Made by a program: the position numbers and the translations under genes
Shown here: piece after piece, positions 1-8,677 of the stretch
Numbering within the stretch: the stretch's first letter is position 1
Layout: the number at the start of each line of letters is the position of its first letter
Assembly: GCF_023845585.1 (NCBI RefSeq)
Contig: NZ_JAMQHS010000009.1
Coordinates: 62,001-126,000, forward strand
Length of the DNA stretch: 64,000 nt
Direction: 5' to 3'
Source of the DNA: Clostridium sp. CMCC3677
GTDB taxonomy: Bacteria > Bacillota > Clostridia > Clostridiales > Clostridiaceae
Notes under the pieces: generated by a model
What the model was told of the DNA's origin: nothing
Database searches by the model: none
Seen by the model: the letters and a program-made list of their open reading frames with translations, nothing else

Positions 1-474
1 TTAGCAGGATTTATGGCATTAAGATTGATATTTCTAATAGTTGGAACATCAATTCTAACATTAACTACATCACCTATAGAATTAACTGATGGAATAGAAA
101 AGTTAATAAGACCTATAGGAAAAGAAATGGCACATGAGCTTGCTATGATGATGACAATTGCATTAAGATTTATTCCAACACTTATGGATGAAACAGATAA
201 GATAATGAAAGCACAAAAAGCAAGAGGTGCTGATTTTGAATCTGGAAATATAATAAATAAAGCTAAAAGCTTAGTTCCGTTATTAGTTCCATTATTTATA
301 AGTTCTTTTAGAAGAGCAGATGAATTAGCTATGGCTATGGAGGCTAGAGGATATAGAGGTGGAGCAGGAAGAACAAGAATGAAAGTATTAAAATTCACAT
401 CTAAGGATATAATAGCTTTTGTTGTATTTTCATTAATTATATTATGGAGTGTAGTTGTTAGGTTTATTTTATGA
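1..474 (+). CDS. ecfT: Energy-coupling factor transporter transmembrane protein EcfT (5' partial)
   Basis: This is the C-terminal part of EcfT, the integral membrane scaffold that joins the two ATPases (EcfA, EcfA') to vitamin-binding S components in ECF importers. The reading frame is open from base 1, so the true start lies outside the window. Two Ala-Arg-Gly motifs are visible (QKARGADF and MEARGYRGG); paired A-R-G/S motifs are the EcfT signature that contacts the ATPase subunits. Hydrophobic segments flank them at both ends. The gene runs into truA with only 16 bases between stop and start, and the order ecfT-truA-rplM-rpsI is a common Firmicute ribosomal-cluster arrangement. The ATPase genes would be expected just upstream, outside the window. 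Confidence 0.93.
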   Translation, partial: LAGFMALRLIFLIVGTSILTLTTSPIELTDGIEKLIRPIGKEMAHELAMMMTIALRFIPTLMDETDKIMKAQKARGADFESGNIINKAKSLVPLLVPLFISSFRRADELAMAMEARGYRGGAGRTRMKVLKFTSKDIIAFVVFSLIILWSVVVRFIL

Positions 475-490
475 TTTAAAGAGGAAATAT

Positions 491-1225
491 ATGAGAAATA
501 TAAAATTAATAATTGAATTTGATGGTACAAATTTTTGTGGCTGGCAAAGGCAAGTTAAAGATAGAACTGTCCAGGGTTGCTTAGAAAATGCTATTTTGAA
601 GATGACAGGAGAAAAGAGTTTAACTAATGGAAGCTCTAGAACAGATGGTGGAGTCCATGCTAAGGCTATGGTAGCAAATTTCTTCACGAATAGCAGTATA
701 CCAGGTGAGAAGTTTAGAGAAGCATTAAATACTAAATTACCTGACGATATTGCAATAATAAAATCTGAAGAAGTAGATATGGACTTTCATGCACGATATT
801 CTTCTAAAGGAAAGATGTATTCTTATACTATTGTTAATAGATATGAAAAGCTATCTTTTGGAAAACAATATGTACATCATGTTAGAAAACAATTAAATGT
901 TGAAGATATGAAAAAGGCTTGTGAATATTTTATAGGTAAGCATGACTTTAAGGCTTTTATGTCACCAGGAAGTTCAGCCAAAACAACAGTTAGAACTATA
1001 ACTGATTTTTACATAGAAGAAAATAAAAATATTATTAAAATTTTTATAAGTGCTGATGGCTTTTTGTATAATATGGTGAGAATAATAGTAGGTACATTAA
1101 TTAATGTTGGAACAGGAAAAACAAAACTTGAAGAAGTTGATAATATAATAAATGATGGCATTAGAAAGAGAGCAGGAATGTGTGTGCCACCTAATGGTTT
1201 GGTTTTAGAAAAAGTTTTTTATTAA
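491..1225 (+). CDS. truA: tRNA pseudouridine(38-40) synthase TruA
   Basis: TruA isomerises uridines 38, 39 and 40 in the anticodon arm of tRNAs. The protein is 244 residues, a normal length for the family. The catalytic aspartate is D52 in the motif [10 protein letters not shown], and the N-terminal strand ([17 protein letters not shown]) is typical. The reading frame is open from 455, but I chose the ATG at 491: it has an AGAGGAAA ribosome site a few bases upstream, and the extra 12 residues would overlap the end of ecfT and match nothing in the family. It is probably cotranscribed with ecfT. The following gene pair rplM-rpsI has its own promoter. Confidence 0.95.
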   Translation: MRNIKLIIEFDGTNFCGWQRQVKDRTVQGCLENAILKMTGEKSLTNGSSRTDGGVHAKAMVANFFTNSSIPGEKFREALNTKLPDDIAIIKSEEVDMDFHARYSSKGKMYSYTIVNRYEKLSFGKQYVHHVRKQLNVEDMKKACEYFIGKHDFKAFMSPGSSAKTTVRTITDFYIEENKNIIKIFISADGFLYNMVRIIVGTLINVGTGKTKLEEVDNIINDGIRKRAGMCVPPNGLVLEKVFY

Positions 1226-1240
1226 ATATTGCAAAAAACA

Positions 1241-1269
1241 TTGACACGCCCGTAAGCGTGTATTATAAT
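1241..1269 (+). promoter_or_regulatory. Consensus sigma-A promoter for rplM-rpsI
   Basis: A perfect TTGACA (1241-1246) and a perfect TATAAT (1264-1269) are separated by exactly 17 bases. This is the best promoter match in the window and fits the high expression expected of ribosomal protein genes. Transcription would begin near 1276, leaving a leader of about 110 bases before rplM. Confidence 0.85.
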
Positions 1270-1275
1270 AAGTTT

Positions 1276-1383
1276 GTTTGTTAAAAGATTTATGTATATA
1301 AGATCCACTAGCCCCGGGTCTTGACATAAAAGTGCGTACAAAAATAAAAGTATGCCATAATGTAAGTTCAGGGAGGGAAAGAG
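1276..1383 (+). ncRNA. Structured 5' leader of rplM (candidate L13 autoregulatory leader)
   Basis: About 108 bases separate the consensus promoter from rplM. The stretch is less AT-rich than its surroundings (a GCCCCGGG run near 1312) and contains a clear hairpin, GCGTAC at 1334-1339 pairing with GTATGC at 1350-1355 around an A-rich loop. L13 leaders bound by the ribosomal protein are described upstream of rplM in Firmicutes. Position and structure fit that class, but I could not compare with the covariance model, so the family assignment is an inference. Confidence 0.5.
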
Positions 1384-1818
1384 ATGAAATCATACATTGC
1401 GAAAGCACAAGAAGTTAAAAGAAAATGGTATGTTGTTGATGCTGCTGGTAAGCCACTAGGAAGAGTTGCTAGCCAAGTTGCTTCAATTTTAAGAGGAAAA
1501 AATAAACCAACATTTACACCAAATGTTGATTGCGGAGATTTCGTTATAGTAATCAATGCAGAAGAGGTTGTTTTAACTGGTAAAAAGTTAGATCAAAAAA
1601 TGTTAAGAAAGCATAGTTTTTATCCAGGTGGATTAAAGGAAACTCCTTATAGAGAAGTATTAGCTAAGAAGCCTGAATTCGCTTTTGAAGAAGCTGTAAG
1701 AAGAATGCTTCCAAAGGGAGTATTAGGAAGACAAATGCTAAAGAAATTAAATGTATACAGAGGTGCTGAACATAATCATGCAGCTCAAAAACCAGAAGTA
1801 CTAGAATTAAAGTACTAA
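1384..1818 (+). CDS. rplM: 50S ribosomal protein L13
   Basis: L13 is an early assembly protein of the large ribosomal subunit. The 144-residue product has the usual length and motifs: [16 protein letters not shown] near the N-terminus, HSFYPGG in the middle, and the [15 protein letters not shown] segment at about 109-123. The start is fixed by GGGAGGGA at 1371-1378. It is followed after 27 bases by rpsI, the invariant L13-S9 pair. Expression is likely driven by the consensus promoter at 1241-1269 and possibly fed back through the leader. Confidence 0.98.
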   Translation: MKSYIAKAQEVKRKWYVVDAAGKPLGRVASQVASILRGKNKPTFTPNVDCGDFVIVINAEEVVLTGKKLDQKMLRKHSFYPGGLKETPYREVLAKKPEFAFEEAVRRMLPKGVLGRQMLKKLNVYRGAEHNHAAQKPEVLELKY

Positions 1819-1845
1819 TAAGATCTCGGGAGGAGGAAATAGAAA

Positions 1846-2238
1846 ATGGCAAAAGTTCAATACATGGGTACTGGAAGAAGAAAGAAATCAGTTGCAAGAG
1901 TTAGACTTGTACCAGGAAACGGTAAAGTTGTTATAAATAAAAGAGAAATCGAAACATTCTTCGGTTTAGAAACTTTAAGAGTAATAGTTAACCAACCATT
2001 AGTTTTAACTGGAACTAAAGATAAGTTTGATGTTTTAGTAAATGTTCACGGTGGTGGATTTACAGGTCAAGCAGGAGCTATAAGACACGGTATAACTAGA
2101 GCATTAGTTAAATCTGATGAAGCTTTAAAACCAGAATTAAAGAAGGCTGGATTCTTAACTAGAGATCCTAGAATGAAGGAAAGAAAGAAATACGGTCTTA
2201 AGAAAGCAAGAAGAGCTCCACAATTCTCAAAGAGATAG
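1846..2238 (+). CDS. rpsI: 30S ribosomal protein S9
   Basis: S9 sits in the head of the small subunit, and its C-terminal tail reaches the P-site tRNA. The 130-residue protein has the standard N-terminal [16 protein letters not shown] segment, the central [18 protein letters not shown] motif and the basic tail ending in FSKR, whose terminal arginine contacts tRNA. A GGGAGGAGG-type ribosome site lies 8-9 bases before the ATG. It is cotranscribed with rplM, and a strong terminator follows 16 bases after the stop. Confidence 0.98.
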   Translation: MAKVQYMGTGRRKKSVARVRLVPGNGKVVINKREIETFFGLETLRVIVNQPLVLTGTKDKFDVLVNVHGGGFTGQAGAIRHGITRALVKSDEALKPELKKAGFLTRDPRMKERKKYGLKKARRAPQFSKR

Positions 2239-2253
2239 GAATTTATATCTTGC

Positions 2254-2291
2254 AAAAAAAGGGGGAGGAATTATTTCTCTTCCTTTTTTTT
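2254..2291 (+). terminator. Rho-independent terminator of rplM-rpsI
   Basis: An A-rich and G-rich 5' arm (2254-2269) pairs with a CTCTTCC plus poly-T 3' arm (2277-2291), including some G-T pairs, and ends in a run of eight T. It lies directly after rpsI. Confidence 0.8.
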
Positions 2292-2567
2292 ATCTTCATT
2301 AATAAATTATAATTAAAATTTGCAATTAAATTTTATAGCAAGAAAGTATGTCATAAAAAATCATGATATACATAAGATATCTTTGTTTGAAAATTCCAAA
2401 AAGATTCAATATTATATAAAAAGATTAAATTTTATACTAAATTTAATAAAAAAATCAATTTGTATATTAAAACTAGGTTAAAAATCACTCTAAAATATTA
2501 ACATAATGTAAAAAATCAGGTACACTAAAAATGTTGATAAATAAAATAAGTGAAGGGGACAAATAAT
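2292..2567 (+). promoter_or_regulatory. Intergenic region with candidate promoter for the Na/Pi transporter
   Basis: This AT-rich stretch holds no gene. The one usable signal is TTAACA (2498-2503) separated by 17 bases from TACACT (2521-2526), a plausible sigma-A promoter about 40 bases ahead of the transporter start. I saw no convincing tandem Pho-box repeat. Confidence 0.45.
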
Positions 2568-4181
2568 TTGGAATCTATAATAATGGTTATAATAAAATTA
2601 ATGGGTGGCTTAGGCTTATTTATTTATGGTATGAAATTAATGGGTGACGGGCTAGAAAATGCAGCAGGAGATGGTCTTAAAAACATTCTTGAAAAAGTAA
2701 CAAGTAATCCAATATCTGCTGTTTTTATTGGAGCAGTAGTTACAGCTGTAATTCAAAGTAGTAGTGCAACTACAGTTATGGTAGTGGGATTCGTTAATGC
2801 AGGACTTATGAATTTAGCTCAAGCAGCAGGAATTATAATGGGAGCTAATATAGGAACAACAATAACAGCTCAATTGGTATCATTTAAATTAGATGAAATA
2901 GCACCTATATTTGTGTTTATTGGAGCTGCTATGGTTATGTTTGCAAGAGGAAAAAAGAGAAAAGATATTGGAAACATAGTTTTAGGTTTCGGTATACTAT
3001 TTACAGGAATGGGTATAATGAGTGCTTCTATGAAACCATTAACAAATACTCCTTTCTTTTCAGATGCTATAGCATCTATTGGAGATAATTGGTTTATAGG
3101 AGTAATTGCGGGAACAGCAATAACAGCAATACTTCAAAGTTCATCAGCAACAACAGGAATATTAGTAGCATTAGCTACTGCAAATGCTATAGATATAACA
3201 GTAGCTTTACCTATTATATTTGGATGTAATATAGGGACATGTATAACAGCAATGATTGCAAGTGTTGGAACTAACAAGACAGCACATAAAGCAGCAATGC
3301 TACATTTGGTATTTAATATTACAGGTACAATTATATTCCTACCGTTTTTAGGAGTACTTGGAGATTTTGTATCTACAACTAGTACTGATGTAAGTAGACA
3401 AATTGCTAATGCTCATACAGTTTTTAATTTAGTAAATACAGCAATACTATTACCTCTTAATAAATACATAATAATTCTTATAAATAAAATAATACCAGGT
3501 GAAGATGAAATAGAGAAAAAAGGACCTAAATACATAGATAATAGACTTTTAGAAACTCCTGTTATTGCAGCAGGACAAGTTATAAAAGAAACTATAAGAA
3601 TGGCTAATAAGGCTAGAAAAAATTTAGAATTATCTATGAAATCATTTATTGATAATGATGATACATTAGTTAAACAAGTTTATGAAAACGAAGAGATAAT
3701 TAATATTTTGGAAGAAAGCATAACTGCATATTTAGTTAAACTTTCTAAGTGTGATTTATCAGATAAAGAAAAAGGTATAGTAGCATCTACATTCCATGTA
3801 ATTATAGATATTGAAAGAATAGGTGATCATGCTAGAAATATTGCAGAATTAGCGAACCAAAAAATACATAAAAAGCTTAAGTACAGTGAAGAAGCTATAG
3901 GAGAATTATACGATATATATAATACTACAGTTGAAGCATTAGAAATTGCAATTGATTCATATGCAACAAGAGATTTCGAAAAAGCAAAAACTATTATTGA
4001 AGTTGAAAGAAAAATAGATACTTACCAAAAAACTTATAGAGACAAGCATATAAAGAGACTTTATGAAGAAAAATGTAATGCTTATGCAGGAGCTATTTTC
4101 TTAGACTTAGTTAATAATTTTGAGCGTATAGGAGATCATTCAACTAATATTGCTGAAAGTGTAATAGAAAATTATAAATAA
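2568..4181 (+). CDS. Na/Pi cotransporter family protein with C-terminal PhoU-like domain
   Basis: This is a likely sodium-dependent phosphate transporter (NptA/YjbB type) of 537 residues in the cytoplasmic membrane. It has two tandem PF02690-type halves, each with the signature QSSSATT motif (VIQSSSATTVMVVGF and ILQSSSATTGILVALA). The C-terminal 200 residues are a soluble helical PhoU-like domain with two repeats carrying the ERIGDH motif (IERIGDHARN and FERIGDHSTN). The longest frame begins at a GTG at 2550, but GAAGGGG at 2552-2558 is better spaced for the TTG at 2568. An ATG at 2583 is also possible. It sits between rpsI and cwlD, which are adjacent in some clostridia. Confidence 0.88.
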   Translation: MESIIMVIIKLMGGLGLFIYGMKLMGDGLENAAGDGLKNILEKVTSNPISAVFIGAVVTAVIQSSSATTVMVVGFVNAGLMNLAQAAGIIMGANIGTTITAQLVSFKLDEIAPIFVFIGAAMVMFARGKKRKDIGNIVLGFGILFTGMGIMSASMKPLTNTPFFSDAIASIGDNWFIGVIAGTAITAILQSSSATTGILVALATANAIDITVALPIIFGCNIGTCITAMIASVGTNKTAHKAAMLHLVFNITGTIIFLPFLGVLGDFVSTTSTDVSRQIANAHTVFNLVNTAILLPLNKYIIILINKIIPGEDEIEKKGPKYIDNRLLETPVIAAGQVIKETIRMANKARKNLELSMKSFIDNDDTLVKQVYENEEIINILEESITAYLVKLSKCDLSDKEKGIVASTFHVIIDIERIGDHARNIAELANQKIHKKLKYSEEAIGELYDIYNTTVEALEIAIDSYATRDFEKAKTIIEVERKIDTYQKTYRDKHIKRLYEEKCNAYAGAIFLDLVNNFERIGDHSTNIAESVIENYK

Positions 4182-4187
4182 TTTTAT

Positions 4188-4233
4188 AACACATCAAATA
4201 ATAATTTTAAATATTATTTGGTGTGTTTTTTTA
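4188..4233 (+). terminator. Terminator after the Na/Pi transporter
   Basis: The arms ACACATCAAATAAT and ATTATTTGGTGTGT pair over about 14 bases with one G-T or mismatch and are followed by seven or more T. This separates the transporter from cwlD. Confidence 0.8.
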
Positions 4234-4315
4234 TTCTATATTATTTGAATAAATAAAATTCATGTAACAAATAATACTCTGTATAAGAGTTTTTATTTAA
4301 TGGGAGGTATCATCT

Positions 4316-4981
4316 ATGAAAATTAGAAGAATGTTATTTATCTTTTGTGTAATATTTCTTATAGTTGGAATGCCAACAAGAGTATTAGCAGAAGAGAGTA
4401 GTAAATCAAATCATGTGATTTTAATAGATCCAGGTCATGGTGGTATAGACGGTGGAGCAAAGTCAAAAAATGGAACTGTTGAAAAAGATATAAATCTATC
4501 TATAAGTTCAAAGCTAAAAGATCAATTAGAAAGTTCAGGATATACTGTTTATTTAACTAGGGAAAGTGATTCAGAATTAGATAGGAAAAAGGTAAATGAT
4601 TTAAATGCAAGATGCAAAATGAAAAAAGAAAAGAACTGTGAAGTATTTATATCTATTCATCAAAATATGTTTCCACAACCTAAATGTTTTGGAGCACAAG
4701 TATGGTATTCAAACAATGAAAAAAGTAAACTTTTAGCTGATAATATACAAAATTCATTAAAAGCTAATATAGATGACGGAAATAAAAGAGTTGCTAAAGC
4801 TGCAAAAGATCAATATAGAATCTTAAGAGATGGTTATGATGGAGCATGCGTATTAGTAGAATGTGGTTTTTTATCTAACAATAAAGAGGAACAAAATCTA
4901 AAAAGTGATGAGCATCAAGAAAAAATAGCTAAGAGTATTTTAGATTCAGTTAATTCTTATTTTGAAAATGATAATAAGTAG
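4316..4981 (+). CDS. cwlD: N-acetylmuramoyl-L-alanine amidase CwlD
   Basis: CwlD cleaves peptide side chains from muramic acid during spore formation so that muramic-delta-lactam, the recognition mark for germination lytic enzymes, can form. The 221-residue protein starts with a signal peptide (MKIRRMLFIFCVIFLIVGMP) and continues as one Amidase_3 domain. The zinc-binding motif DPGHGGIDGGA, the SIHQNMF motif typical of CwlD and the ECGFLSN motif near residue 183 are all present. GGGAGG at 4301-4306 fixes the ATG start. A loose TGAATA (4246-4251) with CAAATAA (4268-4274) resembles a forespore sigma-G promoter, but the match is poor. Confidence 0.9.
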   Translation: MKIRRMLFIFCVIFLIVGMPTRVLAEESSKSNHVILIDPGHGGIDGGAKSKNGTVEKDINLSISSKLKDQLESSGYTVYLTRESDSELDRKKVNDLNARCKMKKEKNCEVFISIHQNMFPQPKCFGAQVWYSNNEKSKLLADNIQNSLKANIDDGNKRVAKAAKDQYRILRDGYDGACVLVECGFLSNNKEEQNLKSDEHQEKIAKSILDSVNSYFENDNK

Positions 4982-4990
4982 GTAAATTGA

Positions 4991-5026
4991 ATATCTCAAA
5001 ATGATAAAATAGTCATTTTGAGATAT
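4991..5026. terminator. Convergent hairpin between cwlD and the reverse-strand gene
   Basis: This is a perfect 14-bp inverted repeat (4991-5004 and 5013-5026) with an 8-base loop. It lies between two convergent genes, so it can form in both transcripts. The T-run is weak on the plus side. Confidence 0.7.
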
Positions 5027-5078
5027 TGTATTTGTAAATCTTTAATAAGTATACAGTTTGGAAATGGTGATTATATTA

Positions 5079-5849
5079 TTAGTTATCCTGACTTTTTTTT
5101 AGTTTATTTTCTACATCAGAAAAATTATAAGAGATTTTAGAATCGTTATTTAAGGTTATCCAAAAAGTTTTTCCTTTTGTTAAATATATAGAAGAGTCTT
5201 TCTTAAATTCTTTGAATAATCCCCCAGAGTATACATAGAAAGTATTTTCTTTTTGAGAACTAGCATCTATTACAATATTTTTATATGTTATTGGAAGTTT
5301 AGTAGATGAATCAATAGTTTGAGTCCCATTATTAAAATGATGATATTCATTATTGTAATAAAGGAAGTTTGAAAAATTAAAGTCTATATCTATTATTGAT
5401 ATAGTATCAATGCAGTTATTATTAAATTCATTCTTTAATTTTTCATATTCTAGAAAAGTTATATTTGGAAAATCATTTTCATTAACATAGGATATAATTT
5501 CCATGGATGAATCATTAATAAAGTCATTATTAAAAAATATAGCAGAGTAATTGGATTGATGAGTTATTGGATCGTAATTTAGTATTAATATTTCAGATTT
5601 TGATATTGAAGGCAATTTATTTATATCATTCTCTTTAAATTTTATTTTATATGATGAATTGATGTTAAAAACATCATAAACATCATCTGTTACTATTTTT
5701 TCAACACGGAGACTATTTTTATAAGAAGTTTTATGAAAAAAAATATCATTTAACAATAAAATACTATTGTATAAAATAAGACCAGTTAAAAATATAGTTA
5801 GAATATAAATAACATTTCTGATTATTTTGTTCAAATCAATATTATTCAT
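5079..5849 (-). CDS. Membrane-anchored extracytoplasmic protein, distantly DUF3048/YerB-like
   Basis: I do not firmly recognise this 256-residue protein. It has one N-terminal membrane segment (about residues 11-33, VIYILTIFLTGLILYNSILL) and a polar, Asn-rich domain outside the cell. Two stretches resemble DUF3048 (YerB lipoprotein family): PSISKSEILILNYDP near residue 75, and NNGTQTIDSSTKLPITYKN followed by a YVYSGGLFKEF and LTKGKTFW arrangement at the C-terminus. The family normally begins with a lipobox, which is absent here, and the core is shorter. A GGAG-type site precedes the ATG. It is transcribed alone, convergent with cwlD and divergent from fumarase. Confidence 0.55.
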   Translation of the reverse strand: MNNIDLNKIIRNVIYILTIFLTGLILYNSILLLNDIFFHKTSYKNSLRVEKIVTDDVYDVFNINSSYKIKFKENDINKLPSISKSEILILNYDPITHQSNYSAIFFNNDFINDSSMEIISYVNENDFPNITFLEYEKLKNEFNNNCIDTISIIDIDFNFSNFLYYNNEYHHFNNGTQTIDSSTKLPITYKNIVIDASSQKENTFYVYSGGLFKEFKKDSSIYLTKGKTFWITLNNDSKISYNFSDVENKLKKSQDN

Positions 5850-5983
5850 TTTGTAACTCCTTAATAAAGTATTATGTTTAATTATAGTAGTGCAAATTTG
5901 AAAATATGAGATTTTTATTGTTGTAAATAAATAAAAATAAAATTAAACTTATAATTAATAAAAGATTTATAGGAGTTGTGATT

Positions 5984-6826
5984 ATGAGAGAAGTTAATGT
6001 AAGCTGCATTAGAGAAGCTGTAAAAGAATTGTGTATTAAAGCAAATTATTTCCTTGGGGAAGACATAAGACAAGCATTGAAAGACTCTAAAGATAAAGAG
6101 ACATGGAATCTAGCAGAAGATATTTTAGACAAGATAATTATAAATTCAGAAATTGCAGATAAAGAACATATGCCTATGTGTCAAGATACAGGAATGGCAT
6201 GTGTTTTTGTGGAATTGGGTCAAGATGTTCATTTAATTGGAGGTAATTTAAGTGAAGCTATTAATGAAGGAGTAAAAAGAGGCTATGAAGAAGGATTTTT
6301 AAGAAAATCAGTAGTAAATGATCCATTAAGAAGAATTAATACAAATGATAATACTCCAGCTGTAATTTATTATGATATAGTGCCCGGAAATAAAATAAAG
6401 ATAACTGTTGCACCAAAAGGTTTTGGATCTGAAAATATGAGTAAAATAGCTATGCTAAAACCATCAGATGGAGTAGATGGTGTTAAAAAATTTATTTTAG
6501 AAGTTATTAAACAGGCAGGACCGAATCCATGTCCTCCAATGGTAATTGGTGTTGGAATAGGTGGAACTTTTGATAAAGCAGCTTATTTAGCTAAAAAAGC
6601 ATTATTAAGACCTATAAATGTAAGAAATAATGATGAGTATTATAAAGAATTAGAGATAGAATTATTAGAAAAAGTAAATAAATTGGGAATAGGACCTCAA
6701 GGGTTTGGAGGAAGAACTACAGCATTGGGATTAAATATAGAAATATATCCAACTCATATTGCAGGACTTCCAGTTGCAGTAAATATAAATTGTCATGCAA
6801 CAAGACATAAAGAAATAATAATATAG
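5984..6826 (+). CDS. fumA: Fe-S fumarate hydratase, alpha subunit
   Basis: This is the alpha subunit (280 residues) of the two-subunit, oxygen-sensitive [4Fe-4S] fumarase/tartrate dehydratase family, which interconverts fumarate and malate. Three cysteines in conserved settings should bind the cluster: C66 in MPMCQDTG, C183 in NPCPPM and C270 in NINCHATRH. GVGIGGTFDKA is also typical. I chose the ATG at 5984 over the in-frame GTG at 5978 because AGGAG at 5971-5975 is 8 bases from the ATG. The beta subunit follows after 27 bases. L-tartrate dehydratase is an alternative specificity that sequence alone cannot exclude. Confidence 0.87.
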   Translation: MREVNVSCIREAVKELCIKANYFLGEDIRQALKDSKDKETWNLAEDILDKIIINSEIADKEHMPMCQDTGMACVFVELGQDVHLIGGNLSEAINEGVKRGYEEGFLRKSVVNDPLRRINTNDNTPAVIYYDIVPGNKIKITVAPKGFGSENMSKIAMLKPSDGVDGVKKFILEVIKQAGPNPCPPMVIGVGIGGTFDKAAYLAKKALLRPINVRNNDEYYKELEIELLEKVNKLGIGPQGFGGRTTALGLNIEIYPTHIAGLPVAVNINCHATRHKEIII

Positions 6827-6853
6827 ATATTATATAATGGGGGAAGAAAAAAT

Positions 6854-7411
6854 ATGGAAATCAAACTACATACACCTCTTACATCAGAAAAAACTTTGAA
6901 ATTAAAAGCAGGTGATACTGTTTTGCTAAGTGGAATAATTTATTCAGCTAGAGATGCTGCTCATAAAAGATTAATTGAATTATTAGATAAAGATGAGAAA
7001 TTACCTTTAAATATAGATAATGAAATAATATATTATGTTGGACCATCTCCAGCGAAACCAGGAAGCGTTATAGGATCAGCAGGACCTACAACTAGTTATA
7101 GGATGGATTCATATGCACCAAGGCTGTTAGAATTAGGATTAAAAGGTATGATAGGTAAAGGCGCAAGAAATGAAGAAGTTATAGAATCTATTAAAAAAAA
7201 TGACGCTATATACTTTGGTGCCATTGGAGGAGCTGCTGCATTAATAGCTAAAAGTATAGTTAAGTCAGAAATAATTGCGTATGAAGATTTAGGGGCTGAA
7301 GCAATAAGGAAAATGGAAGTTAAAGATATGCCTTTAGTTGTGATTATTGATTCTGAAGGAAATAATCTTTACGAAGTTGGTCAAAAAGATTATTTAGGTA
7401 CTTTGAAATAA
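6854..7411 (+). CDS. fumB: Fe-S fumarate hydratase, beta subunit
   Basis: The 185-residue beta subunit completes the heterodimeric class I fumarase with the alpha subunit upstream. The swivelling-domain signatures are present: LLSGIIYSARDAAHKR near the N-terminus, YVGPSPAKPG, GSAGPTTSYRMD, GMIGKG and YFGAIGGAAALIAK. A GGGGGAAG ribosome site lies before the ATG. In single-chain fumarases both parts are fused; the split form is usual in clostridia. It probably supplies a reductive branch between malate and fumarate. Confidence 0.87.
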   Translation: MEIKLHTPLTSEKTLKLKAGDTVLLSGIIYSARDAAHKRLIELLDKDEKLPLNIDNEIIYYVGPSPAKPGSVIGSAGPTTSYRMDSYAPRLLELGLKGMIGKGARNEEVIESIKKNDAIYFGAIGGAAALIAKSIVKSEIIAYEDLGAEAIRKMEVKDMPLVVIIDSEGNNLYEVGQKDYLGTLK

Positions 7412-7502
7412 GGATTTGTTTTAAGACAATGTTTTTATAAGCATTTTTAGTATTACTAAGTTTAATTACTTAGTCAACTATAAACATATTAAGATAAAAA
7501 AT

Positions 7503-7540
7503 AATAGACAGGATTAACAAATTTACTTAACCTGTCTATT
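7503..7540. terminator. Convergent terminator between fumarase and yitT
   Basis: AATAGACAGG (7503-7512) pairs with CCTGTCTATT (7531-7540), with further TTAA pairing inside. The hairpin ends beside the reverse gene's stop, so it can serve both directions. Confidence 0.7.
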
Positions 7541-7545
7541 TAATA

Positions 7546-8406
7546 TTATAAATTTATAAAGCCTCTACCTTTAACTTCAGATATATCTACTATAGTAATA
7601 AAAGCAGCTGGATCTATGTAATGAATAGATGTTTTTAAATCAAGCATTTGTCGAGTTGTAACTATACAGTAAAGCATTTTCTTTTTATTATGAGTATATT
7701 CTCCTTCAGCAAATAAAGATGTTATCCCCCTATGCAAATCAGTTATAACATAGTTTATGACTTCTTGCTCTTTCTCAGTTAAAATAAGAAGTAATTTTTT
7801 ACTGCTAAATCCTTTTAACATTTTATCTAACACAATACTTTGAGTAAATAATGATATAAGTGTATAAAGTGCTTGAGGTAATCCAAATATGATTGCTCCA
7901 ATTATAATGATAATACAGTTTAATGCAAAACCTAAGCTACCAATATTAAAATTCGAGTATTTTTTTCTTATAAGCATAGTTATTACATCTGTTCCACCAG
8001 TAGAACCATGTCTTAGAAAGACTAATCCATATCCTATTCCACATAAAACACCACCATAGATACAATAAAGAAGAATATCATTTACATAAATAATATTTGT
8101 AAATGGTCTTGTTAACATTAATGACAATGATAGAGAAATCATTCCTATTGTTGTGTATATAGTGAAATTTCTATCTAATTTTTTATAACTTAGTAATAAA
8201 AGTGGAATGTTTATAACAAAGACAACAATACCTGATGGTAATCCCATTGTATATTCTAGTATAAGAGCAAGTCCTGTAGCCCCTCCACTTAATAGCTTAG
8301 CATGAGATAGGAATAAATTTACGCCTAAAGAGGCTATAAAACATCCTAAAAAAATAATTAAGGTATCCATGATTAGGTTCTTATATTTACTAATTTTGCT
8401 CATCAA
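7546..8406 (-). CDS. YitT family membrane protein (DUF161/DUF2179)
   Basis: This is a 286-residue member of the YitT family: about five membrane helices in the N-terminal 200 residues, then a soluble DUF2179 domain. Family signs are the GGATGLALILEY and RHGSTGGTDVITMLIRKKY motifs and the C-terminal LLYCIVTTRQMLDLK and DPAAFITIVDISEVKGRGF segments. The biochemical function of the family is unsettled. GGAGTAATT precedes the start. The gene stands alone, convergent with fumarase. Confidence 0.87.
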   Translation of the reverse strand: MMSKISKYKNLIMDTLIIFLGCFIASLGVNLFLSHAKLLSGGATGLALILEYTMGLPSGIVVFVINIPLLLLSYKKLDRNFTIYTTIGMISLSLSLMLTRPFTNIIYVNDILLYCIYGGVLCGIGYGLVFLRHGSTGGTDVITMLIRKKYSNFNIGSLGFALNCIIIIIGAIIFGLPQALYTLISLFTQSIVLDKMLKGFSSKKLLLILTEKEQEVINYVITDLHRGITSLFAEGEYTHNKKKMLYCIVTTRQMLDLKTSIHYIDPAAFITIVDISEVKGRGFINL

Positions 8407-8677
8407 AATTACTCCTTTAAATATATAATTAAGTCCAATAAATATTAATACACTTTATTATAATAAAAATCAAGTTATTTATATAAGATAACATATTTTT
8501 TACAATAATGTTTAGTAATAATTGAAAACATATATATTATAATAGATAATGTTTTTATAAATTAATTTGTTTTAAAATAATATTAACATTTTAATATAGT
8601 GTAATCTTACTATTATACTAAAAGATTAATATTTATTTAAAATATACACTTATAAATATAAAGCTAGGAGAAAAAAG

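Noticed and set aside
1321..1356. A second TTGACA at 1321 upstream of rplM
   Set aside because: At the 16-18 base spacing no -10 box is present, while the promoter at 1241 is perfect. The bases fit better as part of the leader structure.
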